DNA from: an uncultured Flavonifractor sp. | GTDB lineage: Bacteria > Bacillota > Clostridia > Oscillospirales > Oscillospiraceae | Reading direction: 5' to 3' | Length of the DNA stretch: 64,000 bases | Assembly: GCF_944385615.1 (NCBI RefSeq) | Contig: NZ_CALWXV010000002.1 | Location: 57,285 to 121,284 of the forward strand | In this document: positions 7,924-17,547 of the stretch, one piece after another | How positions within the stretch are numbered: position 1 is the first letter of the stretch | Layout: each line of letters begins with the position of its first letter | The notes under the pieces: generated by a model | The model's database searches: none | What the model saw: only the letters and a program-made list of their open reading frames with translations | What the model was told of the DNA's origin: nothing | Translations under genes and position numbers: made by a program

Positions 7924-8457
7924 ATGCTGATTTTAGGGATCGACCCCGGCTTTGCCATTGTAGGCTTTGGACTGGTGGAGACAGCAGGGGGGAAGCAGCG
8001 ACTGGTCCAGTGTGGGGCCATCACTACCCCGGCGGGGGAACCTCTGCCCACCCGACTGGTGCAGATCGCCGACGATATGGACTTGTTGCTGGAGCAATTC
8101 CGCCCAGATGCTATGGCCATCGAGGAACTTTTCTTTAACAACAATATTACCACCGGCATCGGAGTAGCCCAAGCCCGTGGCGTGTTGCTATTGGCGGCAG
8201 AGCGGCGGCAGGTACCCATTTATGAATATTCCCCCAGCCAGGTCAAGCAGGCAGTGGTAGGGTATGGAAAGGCAGAGAAGCGGCAGGTTATGGACATGAC
8301 AAAACGGCTGCTGGGCCTGAAACATGTCCCCAAACCAGATGACGCCGCCGACGCTGTAGCCATCGCCCTATGCCACGCTCGGTCTTATACCTCCCGTCTC
8401 CAGCGGCCTGACGCTGCCCGTCCAGGCAGCGGCCGGTATGCTGTACGCAAGAATTAG
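7924..8457 (+). CDS. ruvC: Holliday junction endonuclease RuvC
   Basis: Resolves Holliday junctions by paired nicking. The 177-residue RNase-H-fold enzyme has the catalytic acids Asp7 in MLILGIDPG, Glu67/Glu68 in AIEELFF and the C-terminal DDAADAVAIALCH acidic cluster. The start is the ATG at 7924 behind AGGAAGG; ten further codons upstream are open but bear no RuvC similarity. ruvA starts 12 bases later, so the genes form one unit, ruvC-ruvA-unknown-ruvB. Confidence 0.96.
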   Translation: MLILGIDPGFAIVGFGLVETAGGKQRLVQCGAITTPAGEPLPTRLVQIADDMDLLLEQFRPDAMAIEELFFNNNITTGIGVAQARGVLLLAAERRQVPIYEYSPSQVKQAVVGYGKAEKRQVMDMTKRLLGLKHVPKPDDAADAVAIALCHARSYTSRLQRPDAARPGSGRYAVRKN

Positions 8458-8469
8458 GAGTAAACCGCT

Positions 8470-9075
8470 ATGTTTTACTATGTCAAAGGCACTGTGGCCC
8501 ATACCGCTCCTTATCTGGCAGTTATTGACTGCGGTGGGGTGGGTTACGCCTGCCGTACCACCAATAATACGCTTTCCGCTCTGAAAAAGGGAGAAAGTGC
8601 CAAGCTTTATACCCACCTGAACGTCCGGGAAGATGCTATGGAGCTCTACGGCTTTGCCACCGAAAACGAGCTCAACTGCTTCCAGCTTTTGCTCTCGGTA
8701 TCGGGTGTGGGGCCCAAGGCGGCTTTATCCATTCTGTCTGCCGCCACCCCTGAATCTTTGGCCATGAGTATTATCACCGGAGATGAAAAGGCCCTTACCA
8801 TAGCCCAGGGCATCGGCAAGAAAATTGCCCAGCGTATCATTCTGGAATTAAAAGATAAGCTGGCCAAAGGCCAGATTTCTCCCAGCGGTGAGAGTTATGG
8901 GGGCACTGGCGTGACGGTGATCCCGGAAAATAAGTCCTCTGAGGCCGCCGCCGCCTTGGCGGTGCTGGGGTATTCTCAGGCCGAAATCGGTATGGCCCTC
9001 AAAGGCATCGATGTGGACAGTCTGAGCCTGGAGGAGATCATCAAGCAGGCCCTGAAGAAGATGGTAAAAGGGTGA
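8470..9075 (+). CDS. ruvA: Holliday junction branch migration protein RuvA
   Basis: Binds four-way junctions and loads the RuvB motor. The 201-residue protein has the N-terminal OB-fold domain (about 1-63), two helix-hairpin-helix motifs, SVSGVGPKAALSIL and AQGIGKKIAQRIILEL, and the small C-terminal RuvB-contact domain (about 155-201) after a linker. ATG start with TTAGGAG upstream. The small unknown gene follows after 59 bases. Confidence 0.96.
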   Translation: MFYYVKGTVAHTAPYLAVIDCGGVGYACRTTNNTLSALKKGESAKLYTHLNVREDAMELYGFATENELNCFQLLLSVSGVGPKAALSILSAATPESLAMSIITGDEKALTIAQGIGKKIAQRIILELKDKLAKGQISPSGESYGGTGVTVIPENKSSEAAAALAVLGYSQAEIGMALKGIDVDSLSLEEIIKQALKKMVKG

Positions 9076-9134
9076 GTCTGTATGCTTGTCCATCGTCTGT
9101 CAGCTCACCTCTTATTATAAAAGGAGGTATATCC

Positions 9135-9473
9135 ATGGCCAAATTGGAACGAAACCTGACCGGAAATTTTAATGCCCTGCTGGACTATCTCCACGACGGT
9201 ATTTTAAACGGCAGCGCCTCGGCCAGCTGGGAGGACAGCAGCGACTATGATGGGGTTGGGTTTCGCTGTGCTGTGCGGGTCTATGAGCGATACAGCATGA
9301 TGGGCGGCAACCGGGTCAGCCTCAACCTGACACTGGTAGGGGAGGGCAACCGTCTATTCCTGTCCGCCATTACCTCCGGCGGCAGCCAGGCGGTATTTTT
9401 TAAGATCAATACCTTTGGAGAAGGGGCTTTTCTGGACTGTGTGGAAGAACTGCTGGACAGGTGGCAGGGCTGA
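9135..9473 (+). CDS. Small protein of unknown function between ruvA and ruvB
   Basis: A 112-residue protein. The ATG at 9135 is preceded by AAAAGGAGGTAT, a near-ideal ribosome site; the frame is open 21 codons further upstream, overlapping the ruvA end, but that part looks non-coding. Features are [13 protein letters not shown], a mixed alpha/beta middle with [31 protein letters not shown] and a C-terminal helix. It may belong to the DUF6054-type family, which I state with low certainty. No membrane segment, signal peptide or cysteine metal site is obvious. Its position in a ruv operon suggests co-expression with branch migration genes and no more. Confidence 0.75.
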   Translation: MAKLERNLTGNFNALLDYLHDGILNGSASASWEDSSDYDGVGFRCAVRVYERYSMMGGNRVSLNLTLVGEGNRLFLSAITSGGSQAVFFKINTFGEGAFLDCVEELLDRWQG

Positions 9474-9582
9474 TACAGGATTGCGGGCTACAATACCGCC
9501 GTCCCGAAGGAAAAGAAGAACTACGACTGGGCGGTCATCTGTGCCAATACAGGAAACCGGTTCCAAAAAGGGAAGTGAAACT

Positions 9583-10638
9583 TTGAGTATCGCATTTTCT
9601 GAAGATGGCTTTGAGACGGAGGAACCCCTGGTGACCACGTCCCTCACCCGGGATGATGAGAGCGAGGGTTCTCTGCGGCCCAAAACCCTAAAGGAATACA
9701 TCGGTCAGGAGAAAGCCAAGGGTAATCTGGAGGTGTTTATCCAGGCGGCCAAAATGCGCAGCGAGCCGCTGGACCATGTGTTGCTCCATGGCCCCCCTGG
9801 CCTGGGAAAAACCACCCTGTCCAACATCATCGCAAACGAGATGGGGGTCAATATCCGCATTACCTCCGGTCCTGCCATTGAAAAGCCGGGAGACTTGGCG
9901 GCGTTGCTCACCAACCTGGCGGAAAATGATATCCTGTTTGTAGATGAGATCCACCGGCTCAACCGGTCGGTGGAAGAGATTTTATATCCCGCTATGGAGG
10001 ACTTTGCCATTGACATTATTATCGGCAAGGGGCCTTCCGCCAACTCCATCCGGCTGGATCTGCCCAAGTTTACCCTGATCGGGGCAACCACCCGGGCGGG
10101 CCAGCTGTCCGCCCCTTTGCGGGACCGGTTCGGGGTGACCCTGCGGCTGGAACTGTATACCCCGGAGGAGTTGGCCCTCATTGTTACCCGATCAGCGGGC
10201 ATTCTGGAGGTTCCCATTGAGGCGGAAGGGGCCATGGAGATCGCTAAGCGCAGTCGTGGCACTCCCCGGATCGCCAACCGGATGCTCCGCCGGGTGCGGG
10301 ATTTCGCTCAGGTGAAGGCGGGGGGCGTTATCACCCAAGAAGTGGCCGACGCCGCCCTCACCGCTCTGGAGGTAGACCACCTGGGGCTGGATGCTATTGA
10401 CCGGCGTATGCTGGGCAGCATTATTGAGCACTATGGTGGCGGTCCGGTGGGTTTGGAGACGCTGGCAGCCACCATCAATGAAGAGGCTGTCACGCTGGAG
10501 GACGTCTACGAGCCCTATCTGATGCAGATGGGCTTTCTCACCCGCACCCCACGGGGCCGGTGCGTCACCCGGCGGGCCTATGAACACCTGGGTCTGTCTG
10601 TACCCGGCGGTGTTGGCATGGAACAGCTAAGCTTTTAA
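9583..10638 (+). CDS. ruvB: Holliday junction helicase motor RuvB
   Basis: AAA+ ATPase that drives branch migration with RuvA. The 351-residue protein has Walker [10 protein letters not shown] at 70-78, Walker B/DEIH in LFVDEIHRL, the sensor/arginine-finger stretch [18 protein letters not shown] and a C-terminal winged helix. I choose the TTG at 9583, giving [10 protein letters not shown] and a normal length, with GGGAAG upstream; the frame extends to 9415 but overlaps the preceding gene. A 109-base gap separates it from that gene, without a clear terminator. Confidence 0.95.
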   Translation: MSIAFSEDGFETEEPLVTTSLTRDDESEGSLRPKTLKEYIGQEKAKGNLEVFIQAAKMRSEPLDHVLLHGPPGLGKTTLSNIIANEMGVNIRITSGPAIEKPGDLAALLTNLAENDILFVDEIHRLNRSVEEILYPAMEDFAIDIIIGKGPSANSIRLDLPKFTLIGATTRAGQLSAPLRDRFGVTLRLELYTPEELALIVTRSAGILEVPIEAEGAMEIAKRSRGTPRIANRMLRRVRDFAQVKAGGVITQEVADAALTALEVDHLGLDAIDRRMLGSIIEHYGGGPVGLETLAATINEEAVTLEDVYEPYLMQMGFLTRTPRGRCVTRRAYEHLGLSVPGGVGMEQLSF

Positions 10639-10676
10639 CAACGCTTTGACGAGTTCGGTAGAAAGAGGTAATCAAT

Positions 10677-12029
<1,353 letters not shown>

Positions 12030-12056
12030 GAAAACGGAAATATTTTTGGGAATCAC

Positions 12057-12086
12057 TTGACAAAATCAGGCATCAACGCTTATAAT
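12057..12086 (+). promoter_or_regulatory. Sigma-A promoter of sigH
   Basis: TTGACA at 12057-12062 and TATAAT at 12081-12086 with an 18-base spacer. Only 17 bases separate the -10 from the ATG, so the start site should fall at about 12092-12094, on the AAGGAG ribosome site itself. Confidence 0.8.
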
Positions 12087-12103
12087 GTGCAAGGAGAAAC
12101 AGC

Positions 12104-12739
12104 ATGAGAGCTGACCATTTCCAACGGCTGGAGCCAGACGATGAAACGCTATGTACTCTGGCCGCCTCTGGTGACCGTCAGGCTGAGGAAGCTTTGGTGG
12201 TGCGCTACAACCGTTTGGTGCGCATCTGCGCACGGCCCTATTTTCTGGCTGGCGGGGACAGCGAAGATCTGATTCAGGAGGGAATGGTAGGGCTGTTGGC
12301 AGCCATCCGGGAGTATGATCCGGCCAAGGCGGCCTCCTTCCGCACCTATGCGGAGATATGTATCAAAAACCGGCTGTTCTCCGTTATCAAAGCAGCAGCA
12401 AGAGATAAGCACATACCGCTGAACAACTCAGTCTCGTTCGGAACCCCTCTTTTTAGTGGGAACGGCGATCCATTGACCTTCTGCGTGCCTGACGAGCAGG
12501 AAACGGACCCGGAGGAGATCCTCCTCAGCCGGGAATCCTTCCGGGAACGTCTGGATACGCTGATTGGTCAGCTGTCCGGGTTCGAGGCAAGCGTACTTCG
12601 GTTGTATCTGAACGGTTTGTCCTACTCCGAAATTGCAGCCGAGGTAAACAAGTCCCCCAAATCGGTGGACAACGCTGTGCAACGCATCCGGCGCAAGCTG
12701 GCGCAGCAAACATCATCCGGCGATATCAGCCAAAGCTGA
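12104..12739 (+). CDS. sigH: RNA polymerase sigma-H-type factor (SigH/Spo0H)
   Basis: A 211-residue sigma-70-family factor resembling Bacillus SigH, which directs transition-phase and early sporulation transcription. Region 2 is at about 28-95, with the core-binding GGDSEDLIQEGMVGLLAAI and ASFRTYAEICIKNRL stretches, followed by KHIPLNNSVSF, typical of SigH. Region 4 is at about 145-200, with the helix-turn-helix YSEIAAEVNKSPKSVDNAVQRIRRKL. Its own consensus promoter lies immediately upstream. The presence of spoIVA, yunB and a SleC-like gene fits a spore former. A different transition-phase ECF-like role cannot be excluded. Confidence 0.9.
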   Translation: MRADHFQRLEPDDETLCTLAASGDRQAEEALVVRYNRLVRICARPYFLAGGDSEDLIQEGMVGLLAAIREYDPAKAASFRTYAEICIKNRLFSVIKAAARDKHIPLNNSVSFGTPLFSGNGDPLTFCVPDEQETDPEEILLSRESFRERLDTLIGQLSGFEASVLRLYLNGLSYSEIAAEVNKSPKSVDNAVQRIRRKLAQQTSSGDISQS

Positions 12740-12810
12740 TCGCAATATTACACTGACCCAGCACATGGATCATCCGGACCTGGGCAAAGAAGCAAAGAGA
12801 GGGTAACATC

Positions 12811-13092
12811 ATGTACGAAGACAAGACTCTGGTATGTAAGGAATGTGGCCAGGAGTTCGTGTTCACCGCCGGTGAGCAGGAGTTCTACGCCGAGCGCGGC
12901 TTCCAGAACGAGCCCCAGCGCTGCAAGGCTTGCCGTGATGCCCGCAAGGCTGCCTCCCGCGGCCCCCGCGAGTACTTCACCGCTACCTGCGCTGCCTGCG
13001 GCGGCGAGGCTAAGGTGCCCTTCGAGCCCAAGTCTGATCGTCCCGTTTACTGCAGCGACTGCTTCGCCCGTATGCGCGGCGAGCAGCACTAA
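12811..13092 (+). CDS. Small protein with two zinc-ribbon (four-cysteine) sites
   Basis: A 93-residue protein with two likely four-cysteine zinc sites: Cys9/Cys12 with Cys38/Cys41 (CKECG and CKACRD), and Cys60/Cys63 with Cys81/Cys84 (CAACGG and CSDCF). The linker is basic. It resembles the widespread probable zinc-ribbon proteins (CxxC-CxxC type) of Bacillota, whose function is not established. Codons are strikingly biased toward common GC-rich ones, suggesting high expression. ATG start behind AGAGAGGG, and a strong terminator follows at once, so it is probably monocistronic or the tail of the sigH transcript. Confidence 0.85.
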   Translation: MYEDKTLVCKECGQEFVFTAGEQEFYAERGFQNEPQRCKACRDARKAASRGPREYFTATCAACGGEAKVPFEPKSDRPVYCSDCFARMRGEQH

Positions 13093-13099
13093 TTTGTGC

Positions 13100-13133
13100 A
13101 AAAAGGCCGTCCCCAAGGGGGGACGGCCTTTTT
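13100..13133. terminator. Terminator after the zinc-ribbon gene
   Basis: Perfect 15-pair hairpin, AAAAAGGCCGTCCCC against GGGGACGGCCTTTTT, with a four-base loop, ending in a T run. Convergent spoIVA ends at 13164, so it can serve both strands. Confidence 0.92.
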
Positions 13134-13163
13134 CTGTCTTTTGGGATACCGGCGATAGGTGGA

Positions 13164-14648
13164 TTATAGAATAATACAGATCAGCCCGCCGGAGCCCTCA
13201 TTGATGATGCGCTGCAATGTCTCCTGGAGCTTGGAGCGGGCATCCTCCGGCATCCGTTTCAGCTTTCCGTTCAGGTCCTCGCTGACCAGCTCATGGAAGG
13301 ACTTACCGAAAATGTTGGACTGCCAGATGGCCTTGGTGTCCCCCTCAAACTCCTGAAGCAGGAAGTTGACCATTTCCTCGCTCTGCTTTTCGTTCCCCAC
13401 AATGGGGGAGACTTCGGTCTCGATATCGGCCCGGATCATGTGGATGGAGGGAGCAGAAGCCTTCAGCCGTACCCCATAGCGGCCACCCTGGCGAACAATC
13501 TCCGGCTCTTCCAGCACCAGCTCGTCGGTGCCGGGGACCACAATGCCGTAGCCGGTGGCCTTGACCTCCTCCAGCGCCCCCGCCACCTTGTCATACTCAG
13601 CCTTGACTCTGGACAAACGGCTGAGCAGCTCCAACAAATCTCCATCGTCATGGATGGTAAAGCCGGACTGTTGGGAGAGGGTGTCGTAAAACAAACTGCG
13701 GGGTAGCTCCAAATCAGCGGAAGCCAGACCAGTACCCAGGTTCATAGAGGTGACCTGGGCCCGGCTCACTGTGTCGCAGTCCCCCATGGCCGCCACCGTG
13801 CCCTCCACATCCCGGATGCGGCGCATTCCCTTGGCACTTTCCCGAATGGCGGCGTACAGCCCGTGCTTGATGGGATGATCCCAGGGTAGAGCATCCACCC
13901 AGGGGGGGAGGAACAGATCCAGCTCCTTTACAGGGAATTCATACAAAACCCCCTTGATGATGCCGGTCACCGCCTCCTCACTCAGCTCCAGACAGTTGAC
14001 GCAGGTACAGGTCACATCATACCGGCTGGCGATATCCGCCCGGATAGCCTGGGCCCGGTCAGACTGGGGTTGAGCTGAGTTGAGCACAACCAGAAATGGT
14101 TTGCCCAACTCTTTCAGCTCGGTGATGACCCGCTCTTCCGCCTCCAGATAGTCCTCCCGGGGAATGTCGGTGATGGTACCGTCGGTGGTGACTACGATGC
14201 CAATGGTGGAGTGTTCCGCAATGACCTTCCGGGTACCGATCTCGGCGGCCTCGGTCATGGGAATAGGTTGCGGGAACCAGGGGGTGGTGACCATCCGGGG
14301 GGAATCGTCTTCCAGAGAGCCCACTGCCCCCGGTACCAGATAGCCCACACAGTCGATAAGCCGTACCTTGAAAGAGGCGCCGCTGTCCATCACCACCTCC
14401 ACCGCCTCTTCGGGAACAAATTTGGGCTCGGCGGTCATAATAGTGCGGCCTGAGCCGCTCTGGGGCAATTCATCCTTGGCCCGCTCCCGGCGGTAGACAT
14501 TTTCAATCCCCGGAATAACCATGGTTTCCATGAACCGCTTGATAAACGTGGATTTTCCAGTCCGCACCGGCCCCACCACGCCGATATAGATATCCCCCTC
14601 GGTCCGCAGGGCGATATCCTCATAGAGCTTGCGTTGTTCCACTGGCAA
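13164..14648 (-). CDS. spoIVA: Stage IV sporulation protein A (SpoIVA)
   Basis: Coat morphogenetic ATPase that polymerises on the forespore surface and anchors the spore coat. The 494-residue length matches the family. Walker A is GPVRTGKST (Gly26-Thr34, Lys32), with GGGS-type switch segments DSGASFKVRLIDCVGYL and TNSAQ-like VLNSAQPQ; the C-terminus ends GGLICIIL, as is usual for SpoIVA. The start is TTG at 14648, seven bases after GAAGGAGG. A sigma-E-like promoter candidate lies upstream. It is monocistronic as far as seen. Confidence 0.96.
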   Translation of the reverse strand: MPVEQRKLYEDIALRTEGDIYIGVVGPVRTGKSTFIKRFMETMVIPGIENVYRRERAKDELPQSGSGRTIMTAEPKFVPEEAVEVVMDSGASFKVRLIDCVGYLVPGAVGSLEDDSPRMVTTPWFPQPIPMTEAAEIGTRKVIAEHSTIGIVVTTDGTITDIPREDYLEAEERVITELKELGKPFLVVLNSAQPQSDRAQAIRADIASRYDVTCTCVNCLELSEEAVTGIIKGVLYEFPVKELDLFLPPWVDALPWDHPIKHGLYAAIRESAKGMRRIRDVEGTVAAMGDCDTVSRAQVTSMNLGTGLASADLELPRSLFYDTLSQQSGFTIHDDGDLLELLSRLSRVKAEYDKVAGALEEVKATGYGIVVPGTDELVLEEPEIVRQGGRYGVRLKASAPSIHMIRADIETEVSPIVGNEKQSEEMVNFLLQEFEGDTKAIWQSNIFGKSFHELVSEDLNGKLKRMPEDARSKLQETLQRIINEGSGGLICIIL

Positions 14649-14686
14649 TTCCTCCTTCGGCCGCGTCAGCCGGCGTTTTCTCTACA

Positions 14687-14715
14687 TACCTATGGGGATA
14701 AGCCGTGGAATATTC
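14687..14715 (-). promoter_or_regulatory. Candidate sigma-E-type promoter of spoIVA
   Basis: On the minus strand GAATATTC (14715-14708) is followed after 13 bases by CATAGGTA (14694-14687). This fits the Bacillus sigma-E pattern (GHATANNT, about 14 bases, CATACAHT) in the cores ATA and CATA, with mismatches outside. spoIVA is a sigma-E gene in Bacillus. Confidence 0.45.
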
Positions 14716-14734
14716 ATCCTGTGGGGCGGAAGTC

Positions 14735-14770
14735 AAAAATGGGTCCTGCGGTTATACCCGCAGGACCCAT
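14735..14770 (-). terminator. Terminator of the molybdenum hydroxylase operon
   Basis: Hairpin with 13-base arms, ATGGGTCCTGCGG and CCGCAGGACCCAT, at 14739-14770, followed on the minus strand by ATTTTTGAC. Confidence 0.85.
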
Positions 14771-14791
14771 AGAATTTTATAAAGGAAAAAA

Positions 14792-17077
14792 TTATTCTTC
14801 CCGGCCCATCAAAATCTTTTCAGCGGTGATAGGCAGAGAACGGACCCGCACGCCGGTGGCGTTATAGATGGCGTGGGCGATGGCGGGGGAGGGAGTGTTG
14901 ATGACCACCTCGCCGATAGACTTGGCTCCAAAGGGACCGTTTGGCTCGTAGCTCTCTTCAAAGTCCACCCGGATTTCGGGTAAATCTGTGCGGCAGGGGA
15001 TTTTATAAGTCATAAAGGTGGAGTTGACCATCTGGCCTTTTGGATCATAGTTGATATCCTCCAGCAGAGCCATGCCGATGCCCTGGGCGATGCCACCCTC
15101 GGCCTGGACCCGTGCCAGGTTCTTGTTGACCACAGTGCCGCAGTCTACAACACCCACATAGTCCACCACTTTGGCCTCGCCGGTCTCCAGATCCACCTCC
15201 ACTTGAGCAAAGCCTGCCATAAAGGGCGGGGGAGAGGTAGGGCTGCAATGACTGGCGGTGGCGGTAAGCCACTGGGTTCCCTCGCCCACCACCAAACTCT
15301 GGGCCAATTGGTCCAGGGTGATACAATGCTCTGGGTTGGTGCGGTCGTACACATTATCCCCGTCAAACTCCGCCCGCTCGGGGTGGATATTCAGGCGGCG
15401 GGCTCCCTCGGCCGCGATCTGCTCGTTAAGCTGGGTACAAGCCTTTACCACGGCAGCTCCGGTAACATAGGTGGTACTGGATGCATAGGAGCCGGTATCA
15501 AAGGGGGAGTGGTCGGTGTCCACCCCATCCACAGTGATGCGCTCCATGGGGCAGTTGAGGATTTCGGCAGCCATCTGAGCCAGTATGGTGTCACAGCCGG
15601 TGCCCATGTCGGTGGCACCGATCATCAGGGTATAGTAACCGTCGTCGTTGAGCTTGACGGTCACCGAGGCAGTATCCACACCGGAGATACCAGAGCCCTG
15701 CATGGTGATGGCCATACCCACCCCACGGACCCGATGGTCGTCCACCCGAACACAGGGGTAATTTTGCTCCCAGCCAATCATCTCCATGCCTCGCTGGATA
15801 CACTCGGGCAGCTTGGAGCTGGTGAGAGGCTCATTGTAATAGGCAGCCATGTGCTCGCCCACCTGGGGCAGGTTTTTCAGCCGCAGCTGGGCCGGGTCCA
15901 TGTTCAGTTTGACCGCCAACTCGTTGATAGCTGACTCCATGGCAAAGCAGCCTTGGGTGGCGCCGTACCCTCGGAAGGCACCGGCGGCCATGGTATTGGT
16001 GTACACCACCTCCCAGGAGAAGCGGAACGCAGCCTGCCGGGCATAGAGGGGGATGCTCTTGTGGCCCACCAGACCGATGGTGGTGGAGGCGTGCTCCCCG
16101 TAGGCCCCGGCGTTGGATAGGGCCTGCATGTCCACTGCCTTGATAGTGCCATCCCTCATAGCCCCCACTTTGACATGGACCCGCATCTGGTGGCGGCTGT
16201 TGGATGCCTGGAAGGACTCCTTTCGGGTGTATACAATCTTGGCGGGCTTGCCGGTGCGCAGTGTGACCAGAGCAGGGAAGAGCTCACTGACCAACGTCTG
16301 CTTGGCGCCAAAGCCGCCGCCGATGCGGGGCTTTACCACCCGCACCATATTTTTGGGCAGACCGAGCGCCCGGGCGATGGTACGGCGGCAATGGAAGGGC
16401 ACCTGGGTAGAGGTGACCACGTTGAGCCGCCGGTTGTGGTCCAGATAAGTATAGGTGCGGAAGGTCTCCATCATGGCCTGGGCATTGGCCTTGGTGTAGT
16501 AGGTCTGGTCCACCACCACGTCACAAGCTGCCAGGGCCGCCTCCACATCTCCATCAGAATCGCAGCCGCTGGCCACCAGGTTGCGCTTGGGGTCTCCGCC
16601 AATATCAAAATGGCGGAAATAGTCCTCCTCAGAGTGGACCACCGAAGGGTTGTCCAAAGCCTGCTCAAAGTCCAGCACCGGGTCCAGCAATTCATATTTC
16701 ACTTGGATCATCCGCATCGCCTTGGCCACACAGTCCTTGTCCCGGCCTGCTACAATAGCCACCGGGTCCCCCACATAACGGACAGTGCGCTCCAGGATAT
16801 AGCGGTCATAGGGGGAGGGCTCCGGATAGGACTGCCCCGCCAGGGTGTATCGGATCTGGGGTACATCCTCCCAAGTGAGGATACAGGAGATACCCGCCAC
16901 CCGGCTGGCGGCATCCTTGCGAATGGATTTGATGCGGGCAAAGGCGTGGGGGCTGCGGAGCACCTGCACCACCAGGCAGTCCCGGGGAACCATGTCCTCG
17001 GTGTATACCCCCTTACCGCCGGTAAGCGCTGCGCCATCCAGCTTGGGGACGGCCTGGTTCACATAGTTCAGATTCAT
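14792..17077 (-). CDS. Molybdenum hydroxylase, molybdopterin-binding catalytic subunit (xanthine dehydrogenase family)
   Basis: The 761-residue large subunit of a three-subunit xanthine-dehydrogenase-type enzyme that hydroxylates purines or other N-heterocycles. Visible are the fold start ALTGGKGVYTEDM, the Mo-domain GGGFGAKQ (IGGGFGAKQTLVSE), the active-site AGAFRGYGATQ and the C-terminal FGAKSIGE, which holds the catalytic glutamate. I choose ATG 17077, overlapping the iron-sulfur gene by four bases behind AAGGAGGGGCAGGT; 28 open codons upstream lie inside that gene. The substrate cannot be read from sequence. No XdhC-like or MocA-like maturation gene is nearby. Confidence 0.9.
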   Translation of the reverse strand: MNLNYVNQAVPKLDGAALTGGKGVYTEDMVPRDCLVVQVLRSPHAFARIKSIRKDAASRVAGISCILTWEDVPQIRYTLAGQSYPEPSPYDRYILERTVRYVGDPVAIVAGRDKDCVAKAMRMIQVKYELLDPVLDFEQALDNPSVVHSEEDYFRHFDIGGDPKRNLVASGCDSDGDVEAALAACDVVVDQTYYTKANAQAMMETFRTYTYLDHNRRLNVVTSTQVPFHCRRTIARALGLPKNMVRVVKPRIGGGFGAKQTLVSELFPALVTLRTGKPAKIVYTRKESFQASNSRHQMRVHVKVGAMRDGTIKAVDMQALSNAGAYGEHASTTIGLVGHKSIPLYARQAAFRFSWEVVYTNTMAAGAFRGYGATQGCFAMESAINELAVKLNMDPAQLRLKNLPQVGEHMAAYYNEPLTSSKLPECIQRGMEMIGWEQNYPCVRVDDHRVRGVGMAITMQGSGISGVDTASVTVKLNDDGYYTLMIGATDMGTGCDTILAQMAAEILNCPMERITVDGVDTDHSPFDTGSYASSTTYVTGAAVVKACTQLNEQIAAEGARRLNIHPERAEFDGDNVYDRTNPEHCITLDQLAQSLVVGEGTQWLTATASHCSPTSPPPFMAGFAQVEVDLETGEAKVVDYVGVVDCGTVVNKNLARVQAEGGIAQGIGMALLEDINYDPKGQMVNSTFMTYKIPCRTDLPEIRVDFEESYEPNGPFGAKSIGEVVINTPSPAIAHAIYNATGVRVRSLPITAEKILMGREE

Positions 17078-17547
17078 ACCTGCCCCTCCTTTTCCCAGGG
17101 CTTGTCGTGGAGCCAGGCCCGCAGGGCCCGGGTCTGTCCAGCGTAGCCGGAGCAGCGACACAGGTTGCCCGCCAGATAGTGGGCCACTTCTTCCTCAGTG
17201 GGATTGGTCAGTTCCCGGCGCATAGCCAGCGCCGCCATAATAAAGCCCGGGCTGCAATAGCCGCACTGTTCCACGCCCTGGGCGGTCATATACCTGCCAA
17301 AGGAGGCGGCCTCATCCTTCACACCCTCCAGGGTAGTGACATTCTTGCCGTCGGCCCGGGCGGCAGGGTAAGAGCAGGACAGCACCGGCTTACCCTCTAC
17401 CCATACAGTACACAGGCCGCAGTTGCTGGTGTCGCACCCCCGCTTTACGCTGACATAGCCGTATTTCCGCAAAAACTCCAGCAGCATCATGTCGTTGGGG
17501 ATATGCTTATTATACAGCATCCCGTTCACGGTGATCTTGACTTTCAT
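17074..17547 (-). CDS. Molybdenum hydroxylase, [2Fe-2S] subunit
   Basis: The 157-residue electron-transfer subunit with two [2Fe-2S] clusters. The plant-type cluster ligands are in CDTSNCGLC plus the downstream Cys of VLSCSYPA; the second, helical-domain cluster uses CGYCSPG and NLCRCSGY. It overlaps both neighbours by four bases (ATGA), the sign of a tight operon that makes FAD, iron-sulfur and Mo subunits in fixed ratio. Electrons would flow from the Mo site through these clusters to FAD. Confidence 0.95.
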   Translation of the reverse strand: MKVKITVNGMLYNKHIPNDMMLLEFLRKYGYVSVKRGCDTSNCGLCTVWVEGKPVLSCSYPAARADGKNVTTLEGVKDEAASFGRYMTAQGVEQCGYCSPGFIMAALAMRRELTNPTEEEVAHYLAGNLCRCSGYAGQTRALRAWLHDKPWEKEGQV

